This document shows positions 57,027 to 63,998 of a stretch of 64,000 nt of DNA, in pieces. The number at the start of each line of letters is the position of its first letter. Within the stretch, counting starts at the first letter, position 1. The DNA is from Psychromarinibacter sp048262455 (GTDB taxonomy: Bacteria > Pseudomonadota > Alphaproteobacteria > Rhodobacterales > Rhodobacteraceae). The stretch spans positions 139,377 to 203,376 of the forward strand of contig JBLXFD010000004.1 of the NCBI GenBank assembly GCA_048262455.1. Direction: 5' to 3'. Position numbers and translations under genes: made by a program. The notes below the pieces were generated by a model that was given only the letters and a program-made list of their open reading frames with translations, was not told the origin of the DNA and did not search any database.

Positions 57027-58142
57027 TCAGCCTTTTGGCGGCAGGTCCGCCTTCTCGGCCTCGTAGGCCGGTTCCATCTGCGACTGCAGGCCGTTCTCGC
57101 GCAGTGCGTCGGCGAACATGCTGCGCACCAGCTTGCTTTCGTCGGCATAGTCGATCTGGTCGCCGCCGATGCGCTGGCTGATCCAGGCCTTCGGCACGCC
57201 CTGCTCGTTGCGGATCGCCACGCCCTCGTACTTGAAGGCAAGGTAGCGCGCGGGCGTGGTGCCGGTGTTGAAGTGCTGGTGATACCACATGTTGGGCGGC
57301 ACGATCATCGAGCCCGGCTTCCAGTCATAACGCTTGGGCTCTGCCCCCTCGGGCCACATCAGGCTGTAGCCCTCGCCCGACAGGATGATGACGTGGGCGC
57401 CGGGGCCGTGGCGGTGGCACTTCTTGTAGGTGCCCACGGGGAACTGGCTGATGTGGCTGTTCATCGAGCACTTGGCCAGCTGGAACCGGATGTGCCCGCC
57501 GCCCGCGCCGCGTTCCTTGGCCTCCACCAGCGGCAGGTTGACCGCGTCGGCGACATAGTTCGTCTCCAGCAGCAGGCCCTGCATCTCCTTGCTTTCGGCG
57601 AAATAGTCCGGCTCTCCCGAGAAGCGGCCCTTGAAGTCGTGCTGCGTGCCGAACAGGAAGTCCGGTTCCTCGAAGACGTTCATCAGCGGCGGCATGTTGG
57701 TCACGCCGATGTAGCGCGCAGGCTCTGCCCCCGAGCCGTTGAAGTGCTGGTGGTTGGCGTTCAGCGGGATGCCGAAAATCGCCCCCGGCCCCCATTCGAA
57801 GCTGACCTTGTTGCCGGCGTCGTCCCACACCACGGTGGAGCCGCGGCCGGAGAGGATCAGCACCGTCTCCTCGAACAGCTGGCGGTGCGGGGCCAGCTTG
57901 CCGCCCGCCGGGATCTCCATCACGTAGCAGTCGTTGGTGGTGCGGCTGGCGTCGTGGTTCATGTAAACCGCATTGCCGCCGCGCCGGGCCCATGGCTTCA
58001 GCTCGACCTCGTGGAGGGAGGGCACGTAGTTGCCATTGATGATGTCGAGGCCCTCGGCCTTCAGGAAACGAGTATATGGCGTCTCCTTCTCGGTCTTGAA
58101 TTTCTCGGCCAGCTTGTCCGACACCCGTGCATGCGTGTTCAT
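57027..58142 (-). CDS. Bicupin protein, putative metal-dependent dioxygenase
   Basis: A 371-aa protein with two cupin barrels. Barrel 1 (about residues 80-165) has HRQLFEETVLILSGRG and IFGIPLNANHQHFNGSG. Barrel 2 (about 250-320) has YKKCHRHGPGAHVIILSGEG and IVPPNMWYHQHFNTG. Second motifs end in the same HQHFN pattern, so the halves are duplicated. Gentisate and 1-hydroxy-2-naphthoate ring-cleaving dioxygenases have this two-barrel layout, and quercetinase-type bicupins can use Ni or Co. ATG 58142 follows GAGGGATTGATC. First gene of the operon that also codes the NiCoT, so it is the prime candidate client of imported metal. Confidence 0.87.
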   Translation of the reverse strand: MNTHARVSDKLAEKFKTEKETPYTRFLKAEGLDIINGNYVPSLHEVELKPWARRGGNAVYMNHDASRTTNDCYVMEIPAGGKLAPHRQLFEETVLILSGRGSTVVWDDAGNKVSFEWGPGAIFGIPLNANHQHFNGSGAEPARYIGVTNMPPLMNVFEEPDFLFGTQHDFKGRFSGEPDYFAESKEMQGLLLETNYVADAVNLPLVEAKERGAGGGHIRFQLAKCSMNSHISQFPVGTYKKCHRHGPGAHVIILSGEGYSLMWPEGAEPKRYDWKPGSMIVPPNMWYHQHFNTGTTPARYLAFKYEGVAIRNEQGVPKAWISQRIGGDQIDYADESKLVRSMFADALRENGLQSQMEPAYEAEKADLPPKG

Positions 58143-58234
58143 GATCAATCCCTCTCTCGTCACGCCCGCCCCCGGGAAGGCGCCGGACTTTTTCGGTTGC
58201 AAGAAGGATACGCTCCCGGCTACGGTCGCGTCAA

Positions 58235-58249
58235 TGGACCAGCGGTCCA
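58235..58249. promoter_or_regulatory. Perfect inverted repeat TGGACC-AGC-GGTCCA, candidate operator
   Basis: A perfect 6-bp inverted repeat with 3-bp spacer sits in the 123-bp gap between the divergent bicupin and EutA-like genes, 17 bp before the latter's start. Related copies lie at 47312, 48312 and 49587. Confidence 0.6.
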
Positions 58250-58265
58250 CATGAAGGAACAAGCG

Positions 58266-60023
58266 ATGGCCGACAGCAAGCCCCCCGACAGGCACACGAT
58301 CGACGATCACATGTTCGGCGATTTCTACCCGCACGAGCATGGCGACGATGCCGATCACGACCATGACGACATCGACCCCGGCCCGCTGGAGGACAACCCG
58401 ATCTGGCAGCGCGACAACGTCGCCCTGACCAGCGTCGGTATCGACATCGGCAGCGCCGGAACGCAGGTGATCTTTTCGACCATCCACCTGCAGCGGGTCG
58501 CGGACAGCCATGCCTCGCGCTACGTGATCGTCGACCGCAAGACCGCCTACGAGTCCCCCGTCTCCTTCACCCCCTATTCCGGCGAGACCGAGATCGACGC
58601 CGCCGCGCTGGGGGCGATCATCGACGACGCCTATGCCGAGGCCGCGGTGCGTCCCTCGGACATCGACACAGGCGTGGTGATCCTGACCGGCGAGGCCCTG
58701 CGCCGCAGCAACGCCGAGGCGATCGCCGACGTGGTGTCGCGCAAGGGAGGCGATTTCGTCACCGCCACGGCGGGCAACCACATGGAGGCGATGCTGGCCG
58801 CCTACGGCTCTGGCGCTGCCAAGGCCAGCCACGACGCGGGCTCGCGCATCCTGAACGTGGACATCGGCGGCGGCACCACCAAGCTGGCGCTCTGCGAGCG
58901 GGGCGAGGTCATCTGGACCGCGGCGCTGCACGTGGGCGGCCGCCTGATCGCCACGAAGGACGGCCGCGTCACCCGCGCGGAGCCAGCGGGGCGCCACCAC
59001 GCCGCCGCGGCGGGGGTGGACATGCAGGTCGGTGCCCCCTGCCCGCCGGGCGCGCTGGACCGGGTGGCGGAACGGCTGGCCGAGATCCTGATCGCCGCGC
59101 TGACCGAGCGGCCGCTGCGGCCGGACGTGGCGGAGCTGTTCCTGACCGATATCCCCGAAGACATCGGCGCGCTGGACGGGATCATCGTCTCGGGCGGCGT
59201 GGGCGAATATGTCTCTGGCCGCGAAAGCCGGGACTTCGGCGATCTTGGCCTGCCGCTGGGCCGCCGCCTGCGCGAGGCGCTCGAGGCCGGGGGCCTTGGC
59301 GCGCCGCTGCTGGAGGCCGCCGCCTGCATACGCGCCACCGCGCTTGGCGCCTCGGAATACTCGGTGCAGCTGTCGGGCCAGACCTCGACCATCACGCGAC
59401 CGGGAAAGGTGCTGCCGCGCCGCTCCATGCAGGTGCTGAAACCGGCGCTGGACCTCGGCTCCGATCCCTCGGCCGAACAGATCGCGCAGGCGATCCGGCA
59501 CCACTTCGAGGCCTTCGACCTTTCGGTGGCGCAGCACGAGGTCGCGCTGGCCTTCGAGTTCGACCGCGCGCCGGAGTATGGCGCGATCCGGCGGCTGGCG
59601 GACGGCATCGCCCTGGCCCTTGCCCCGCGCATCGCGGGCGGCCACCCGATCCACGCGATGATCGACGGCGACATCGCGCAGACCCTGGGCGGCATCCTGA
59701 AGGATGAGCTGAAGCTGGAGAACGACCTGCTGATCCTCGACGGGATCTCGCTGCGGGACTTCGATTACATCGACCTCGGCAAGGTGCGGCTGCCGTCCTA
59801 CACGGTGCCGGTGACCGTCAAGTCGCTGCTGTTCTCGGAAGACCCGCGCGGCCCGCGCCGGCAGGAACGCATCCAGTTCCAGCCCGCTCACGGGCACGGG
59901 CACGGGCACGGGCACGGGCACTCCCACGGGCACAGCCACGACCACGGGCACTCCCATTCCCACGGACATTCGCATGCCCACACCCACCACCATACCCACG
60001 GCGACGACCCGGAGCAGGGATAA
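58266..60023 (+). CDS. EutA-like HSP70/actin-fold reactivating ATPase with His-rich N-terminus and tail
   Basis: A 585-aa protein related to EutA, the ATP-dependent reactivase of adenosylcobalamin-dependent ethanolamine ammonia-lyase. Actin-fold motifs are VGIDIGSAGTQ (residues 57-67, phosphate 1), NVDIGGGTTKLAL (197-209, phosphate 2) and GIIVSGGVGEYV (305-316, adenosine). EutA is about 467 aa; this one has a His/Asp-rich start (DHMFGDFYPHEHGDDADHDHDD) and a C-terminal tail, residues 541-580, with 20 His in an H-x-H repeat. The tail follows the normal EutA end VPVTVKSLLF. No eutB or eutC is in the window. ATG 58266 follows AAGGAACAAGCG. It likely loads or repairs a metal- or corrinoid-dependent enzyme. 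Confidence 0.86.
   Translation: MADSKPPDRHTIDDHMFGDFYPHEHGDDADHDHDDIDPGPLEDNPIWQRDNVALTSVGIDIGSAGTQVIFSTIHLQRVADSHASRYVIVDRKTAYESPVSFTPYSGETEIDAAALGAIIDDAYAEAAVRPSDIDTGVVILTGEALRRSNAEAIADVVSRKGGDFVTATAGNHMEAMLAAYGSGAAKASHDAGSRILNVDIGGGTTKLALCERGEVIWTAALHVGGRLIATKDGRVTRAEPAGRHHAAAAGVDMQVGAPCPPGALDRVAERLAEILIAALTERPLRPDVAELFLTDIPEDIGALDGIIVSGGVGEYVSGRESRDFGDLGLPLGRRLREALEAGGLGAPLLEAAACIRATALGASEYSVQLSGQTSTITRPGKVLPRRSMQVLKPALDLGSDPSAEQIAQAIRHHFEAFDLSVAQHEVALAFEFDRAPEYGAIRRLADGIALALAPRIAGGHPIHAMIDGDIAQTLGGILKDELKLENDLLILDGISLRDFDYIDLGKVRLPSYTVPVTVKSLLFSEDPRGPRRQERIQFQPAHGHGHGHGHGHSHGHSHDHGHSHSHGHSHAHTHHHTHGDDPEQG
59889..59921 (+). repeat. CACGGG hexanucleotide tandem repeat encoding Gly-His
   Basis: Five and a half perfect copies of CACGGG code for the start of the His tail, followed by degenerate variants to about 60000. 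Slippage here would change tail length in steps of two residues without breaking the frame. Confidence 0.9.
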
Positions 60024-60103
60024 ATGCCGTTCCCGCGATTGACAGCGCCCCGCCCCGCCGGGATATCTGGAATGCGGTTCTATCCAGCGGAACGGAGTAC
60101 GTG

Positions 60104-60943
60104 ATGGCAGACGAAACGGAGAAGCGGCCCGGCGGCCGCAAGGAGATCAACCGGAACCCCCGGCGCGACAGCACGCGGCTGTCCTCGGTGGCGACGGCGA
60201 TCCACCTGTTGAAGACCTTTACCGAGGAAGACACGGAGCTGGGGATCTCCGAGCTTGCCAAGCGGCTCAGCGTGGCGAAAAGCACCGTGCACCGGCTGGC
60301 GGGCACCCTGCTGGACGAGGACCTGCTGCAGCAGAACCCCGAGAACGGGCGCTACAGCCTGGGGGTCGGACTGTTCTCGCTGGGGGCGCTGGTGCGCTCG
60401 CGGCTGGACGTGACCACCGAGAGCAAGCTGATCCTGAACGAGTTGCGCGACGCCACGCAGGAGAACACCCGCCTCGCGGTGCTGGAACGCGAACGCGTGG
60501 TCTTCCTGCACGACTTCGAGAGCCCCCAGACCCTGCGCCTGCGCTCCGGCACCGGCCAGATCCGCCCCGCCTACTGCACCGCCGAGGGGCTGTGCCTGCT
60601 GGCGGGGCTGCGCGAGCCGGAGCTGGCGAAGGTGCTTGCCCTGCCCCGTCAGGCGCGCACCGGCAAATCGGTGGTGGACGAGACAGAACTGCGCGCCCGG
60701 ATCCGCAAGACCAAACGGCAGGGCTACGCGGTCGAGGACGAGGAATGCGATGACGGCACCCGCTGCATCGCCGCGCCGATCCACAACTCCGAGGGGCGCG
60801 TGGTCGCCGCGGTCGGTATCGCCGGCCCGCGGGTGCGCATCCGCAAGAGCATGTTCCCGAAGCTCGCCCCGGTGGCGATCGAGGCGGCGACGCAGATCTC
60901 CGTGCGCCTCGGCTACATCCGCCGGCAGCCGATCTACGTCTGA
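60104..60943 (+). CDS. IclR-family transcriptional regulator
   Basis: A 279-aa IclR regulator. The helix-turn-helix is about residues 30-75 (SSVATAIHLLKTF, ISELAKRLSVAKSTVHRLAG). The effector domain includes LRLRSGTGQIRPAYCTAEG and ends with CIAAPIHNSEGRVVAAVGIA. The N-terminus is unusually basic (EKRPGGRKEINRNPRRD). ATG 60104, after GGAGTACGTG, is preferred over the GTG one codon earlier. It lies between the EutA-like and reductase genes. GTTC (60077-60080) and GAAC (60090-60093) with CCAGCGG just upstream could be its own site, and it is the best candidate to read the TGGACC motifs across Region E. Confidence 0.9.
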   Translation: MADETEKRPGGRKEINRNPRRDSTRLSSVATAIHLLKTFTEEDTELGISELAKRLSVAKSTVHRLAGTLLDEDLLQQNPENGRYSLGVGLFSLGALVRSRLDVTTESKLILNELRDATQENTRLAVLERERVVFLHDFESPQTLRLRSGTGQIRPAYCTAEGLCLLAGLREPELAKVLALPRQARTGKSVVDETELRARIRKTKRQGYAVEDEECDDGTRCIAAPIHNSEGRVVAAVGIAGPRVRIRKSMFPKLAPVAIEAATQISVRLGYIRRQPIYV

Positions 60944-60968
60944 CCCGAACCAGGAGACCCCCCGCCCC

Positions 60969-61967
60969 ATGCCCACGATCACGCTTGCGGCCGATGGCAC
61001 GCAGTTCCCCTGCGCGCCCGGCGACACCATCCTGCGCGCCGCGCTGCGGGCCGGACTGGGGGTGCCCTATTCGTGCAACGTGGGCGAATGCGGCAACTGC
61101 AAGTTCCAGCTGATCGAGGGCGAGGTGCGCCACCAGCGCGCCGACCCGCCCGCCTGGTCGGAACGGAAGGACGCGGGGCGCAACCGCTGGCTGGGCTGCC
61201 AGGCCGAGCCGCTGACCGATTGCACCATCAAGCTGCGCCCCGACGCGGATGCCGTCAGCCGCGACCGCCCGGCCCGCCGCAGCGCCGAACTGGTCCGGGT
61301 CACGCCGCTGACCCGCGACATCACCACCTTCGCCTTCCGGCTGGAGGGCGACGACGGGTTCCGCCCCGGCCAGTACGCGCTGATCTCGCCCGAGGGGGTC
61401 GAGGGCGGCCGGGCCTATTCCATGTCGAACCTGCCCGGCGAAGGGCTGTGGGAGTTCATGATCAAGCGCAAGCCCGAGGGCGTCGCGACGGGGCGGCTGT
61501 TCGGCGGGCTGGCCCCCGGCGGGCAGGTGGGGCTTGACGGTCCCTACGGTACCGCCTGGCTGCGCGAGGACAGCCCGCGCGACATCGTGTTGCTGGCCGG
61601 GGGCTCGGGCCTGTCGCCCATGGTCTCGATCGCGCGCGGCGCGGCGCGTGCGGGGATGCTGGAGGACCGCAAGCTGCACCTGTTCTACGGCTGCCGCGGC
61701 GAGGCGGACCTGTTCGACCCCGCCGCCGCGCTGGGGCCGGAGCTTGCGGGGAGGGTCAGTTTCACCCCGGCGCTCTCGGAGCCCGCCGGCGGCTGGACCG
61801 GCGCCACCGGCTTCCTGCACGACGTGGTGGCGGCCGAAATGGGTGAGGCGCTGGCGGGGTGCGAGCTGTACTTCGCCGGGCCAGCCGCGATGAGCCAGGC
61901 GGTGCAGCTGATGGCGCACGAGGCCGGGCTGCCCCCGGACCAGGTGCATTTCGACGAATTCTACTGA
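60969..61967 (+). CDS. 2Fe-2S ferredoxin / flavin reductase for a ring-hydroxylating oxygenase
   Basis: A 332-aa electron-transfer protein. An N-terminal plant-type 2Fe-2S domain has C36, C41, C44 and C77 (CNVGECGNC...LGC). An FAD domain with GRAYSMSNLPGE (about residue 150) and an NAD domain with LLAGGSGLSPMVSIA follow, ending in HFDEFY. This is the BenC/XylZ order; phthalate dioxygenase reductase has the iron-sulfur domain at the C-terminus. It most likely supplies electrons to the Rieske oxygenase at 55682. AGGAG lies 12 bp before the ATG. It follows the IclR gene by 25 bp. Confidence 0.92.
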   Translation: MPTITLAADGTQFPCAPGDTILRAALRAGLGVPYSCNVGECGNCKFQLIEGEVRHQRADPPAWSERKDAGRNRWLGCQAEPLTDCTIKLRPDADAVSRDRPARRSAELVRVTPLTRDITTFAFRLEGDDGFRPGQYALISPEGVEGGRAYSMSNLPGEGLWEFMIKRKPEGVATGRLFGGLAPGGQVGLDGPYGTAWLREDSPRDIVLLAGGSGLSPMVSIARGAARAGMLEDRKLHLFYGCRGEADLFDPAAALGPELAGRVSFTPALSEPAGGWTGATGFLHDVVAAEMGEALAGCELYFAGPAAMSQAVQLMAHEAGLPPDQVHFDEFY

Positions 61968-62059
61968 CGGACGATCGCCCAAACGGGCCCCGCGCCTCGG
62001 CCGGGACCGGCAGGCTTCAGGCGGTCCGCCGCCCCGAACATACTGGAGGAAACCACCCC

Positions 62060-62875
62060 ATGAGCGTCACCATCCCGCAGCTGCACCAGATGAAGCGCGA
62101 AAGCCGGAAGATCTTCGGCGTCGTTGCCTGGGATACCCATATGGCCGCCATCGCCGACGGTGTCGGGGCCGACATCGTCTCGGTCGGCGATACCGTGGGC
62201 AAGAACCTGTGGGGCCGCGACACGATGTTCGAGATCACGATGGATGAAATGGTGATCGTCACCAAGGCCGTGCGCCGTGGCGTGAAGAACGCGCTGGTCT
62301 CGGCCGATTTTCCCTACGGGCCGCTGCAGGAGGGCGCCGATGCCGCGGTGCGTGCCGGAATTCGGCTGGTCAAGGAGGCCGGGATCGACCTGCTGAAGCT
62401 GGACGGCGCGGCGGAATACCCCGAGGCGGTCACCGCCCTCGCCCGCGCCGGCATCCCGGTCTGGGCGCAGTTCGGCCTGACCCCGCAGACCGCGCTGGCC
62501 ATGGGCATCCCCTACGAGAATCAGGCCAAGGCCGGGTCCGACGTGGTGGCGGGGATGGAGGCGCGGATGATCGAGCAGGCGCAGATGCTGGAGGAAGCGG
62601 GCGCGGTGCTGCTGGACTTCACCAACTCCGGCCCCGTGGTGGGGCCCAAGGTGGTCGAGGCGGTGAAGATCCCGGTGATCGGCGGCTTCGGCGGCGGCCC
62701 CTGGCTGGACGGACGGGTGCGGCTGGCGCAGGCGGCGGTGGGCTACGACGCGGCGCTGGTGGGACAGCAGGCCAAGGGTTACGCGAACGTGGCGCAGGTC
62801 ATCCACAACGCGCTGGCCGAATGCGCCGGCGACGTGCGCGACGCGCGGCAGATCAAGGGACAGCCGGGGAGGTAG
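62060..62875 (+). CDS. PanB-like (ketopantoate hydroxymethyltransferase family) protein with altered active site
   Basis: A 271-aa TIM-barrel protein aligned along its length with ketopantoate hydroxymethyltransferase. Metal-binding Asp are kept (VGDTVG, D44; SADFPYG, D83), as is K113 in LKLDG. Yet the His of HxGLTPQ is Gln (AQFGLTPQ, 137) and the catalytic Glu position reads LLDFTNSGP (Asp 186). Thus it belongs to the PEP mutase/isocitrate lyase superfamily but probably acts on another substrate, perhaps a retro-aldol or C-C cleavage of an acid. ATG follows TGGAGGAAACCACCCC. Translated with the reductase and hydrolase genes around it; no other pantothenate genes. Confidence 0.83.
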   Translation: MSVTIPQLHQMKRESRKIFGVVAWDTHMAAIADGVGADIVSVGDTVGKNLWGRDTMFEITMDEMVIVTKAVRRGVKNALVSADFPYGPLQEGADAAVRAGIRLVKEAGIDLLKLDGAAEYPEAVTALARAGIPVWAQFGLTPQTALAMGIPYENQAKAGSDVVAGMEARMIEQAQMLEEAGAVLLDFTNSGPVVGPKVVEAVKIPVIGGFGGGPWLDGRVRLAQAAVGYDAALVGQQAKGYANVAQVIHNALAECAGDVRDARQIKGQPGR

Positions 62876-62879
62876 GGCG

Positions 62880-63731
62880 ATGGCATTCGCGGAAACGAAC
62901 GGGATTTCCACCCGCTACGAGATTGTCGGCGAGGGCCCGCCTCTGCTGATGTTCTCGCCGGGCGGATTCGACGCCCGGATCGAGAAATGGACCGACCTCG
63001 GGGTCTACAAGCGCATCCGGCTGCTGGACCACCTGCCGCAGCATTTCACCTGCATCCTCTTCGACCGGCGCGAGAACGGGCAGTCGGGCGGACGGGTCGA
63101 GCGCATCACCTGGGACCACTTCGTGCGCCAGGCGGCGGGGCTGCTGGACCACCTCGGGCACGCACGCGCGCACCTGATGGGCGGCTGCATGGGCTGCTGC
63201 CCGGTCGCCGCCTTCGCCTGCGCCCTGCCCCAGCGGGTGCTGTCGATGGTGCATTACTGGCCGGTGGGCGGCGCCAACTACCGCATCTCGGGGCACCAGC
63301 GCTTTGCCCGCCACCTCGCCTACGCCGAGGAGAACGGGTTGCAGGCGGTGGTCGACCTGGCCCGCAGCCACGACAAGAACTTCTCGGCCGATCCGCGACC
63401 GGGCCCCTGGGCGCAACCGATCCGCAACTCGGACGCCTTCGCGGAGGCCTTCGCGGCGATGGACCTGCCGCGCTACCTGCTGACGGTGACGGGCATGGTG
63501 CGCGGGCTGATCGACCGCGACACCGCGCCGGGGGCGGAGCCGGAGGACCTGATGCGCCTCGACATCCCGGCGCTGGTGGTGCCCGGCGCGGACGGGTTCC
63601 ACGCCACCTCGGCCGCGCGCTACCTGCAGGAGTGCATACCGGGGGCGGAGTACTGGGACGTGCCGGTGGACGAGCAGACCGAGGCGAACGCGCCGGGCCG
63701 CGTGCTGGAGTTCCTGCAGGCGCAGGGGTGA
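62880..63731 (+). CDS. Alpha/beta-hydrolase fold protein with Cys at the nucleophile position
   Basis: A 283-aa alpha/beta-hydrolase-fold protein. The nucleophile elbow reads HLMGGCMGCCP, with Cys 103 where Ser normally is. LLMFSPGGF forms the oxyanion region. The acid could be in VPGADGFH. The expected C-terminal His is not found: the family's GH...E.P position reads DEQTEANAPGRVLEF. So the classical triad is broken in two places. The protein may use a thiol, bind a ligand without hydrolysis, or act as a lyase or cofactor-free oxygenase as some family members do. The ATG is 5 bp after the PanB-like stop; last gene of the window. Confidence 0.8.
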   Translation: MAFAETNGISTRYEIVGEGPPLLMFSPGGFDARIEKWTDLGVYKRIRLLDHLPQHFTCILFDRRENGQSGGRVERITWDHFVRQAAGLLDHLGHARAHLMGGCMGCCPVAAFACALPQRVLSMVHYWPVGGANYRISGHQRFARHLAYAEENGLQAVVDLARSHDKNFSADPRPGPWAQPIRNSDAFAEAFAAMDLPRYLLTVTGMVRGLIDRDTAPGAEPEDLMRLDIPALVVPGADGFHATSAARYLQECIPGAEYWDVPVDEQTEANAPGRVLEFLQAQG

Positions 63732-63733
63732 GG

Positions 63734-63816
63734 GCACCCCGGCCCGGAACAAGGCACGCAGTGCCGCCGGGCCAGCGCCCGTCCGCCCCCCGGACGGGCG
63801 CTTCTTCACCGTTTGC
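63734..63816 (+). repeat. Direct repeat copy 1, hairpin-rich
   Basis: About 82 bp, from GCACCCCGGCCCGG to CACCGTTTGC, repeated with about 90% identity at 63917. It contains two inverted repeats (CCGGCCCGG with the later CCGGGCC, and GCGCCCGTCCG / CGGACGGGCGC followed by TTCTTC). It lies directly after the hydrolase stop and may act as a terminator. No protein is likely here. Confidence 0.85.
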
Positions 63817-63916
63817 TCGGAGGTGGAGCAAGGGAGTGACGGTGGGATAATGCGGCGACCAGCAGAGTCAGCAGCGCCCACCCCCGGACAGGCGCAGGCC
63901 CTCTGTCTCGACAACA

Positions 63917-63998
63917 GCACCCGGCCCGGAACAAGGCGCGCAGCGCCGCCGGGCCAGCGCCCGTCCGTCCCCCGGGCGGGCGCTTCGTCACCGTTTGC
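63917..63998 (+). repeat. Direct repeat copy 2, hairpin-rich
   Basis: Second copy of the 82-bp repeat, in the same orientation, 100 bp after the first. The stem here is GCGCCCGTCCG with CGGGCGGGCGC, so one pair differs. The unique 100 bp between copies (63817-63916) holds no supported gene. Confidence 0.85.

Noticed and set aside
57027..59999. A very long minus-strand frame joining the bicupin with the complement of the EutA-like gene
   Set aside because: Only the part from 58142 downward matches a protein family. The upstream portion is the antisense of a clear actin-fold gene. A ribosome site and ATG exist at 58142.
58266..60023. Naming the EutA-like gene eutA and assigning ethanolamine use
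   Set aside because: No eutB, eutC or microcompartment gene is in the window, and the protein carries long His-rich extensions not found in classical EutA.
63734..63998. CRISPR-like repeat pair
   Set aside because: Only two copies of about 82 bp, far longer than CRISPR repeats, with internal hairpins and no cas genes nearby.
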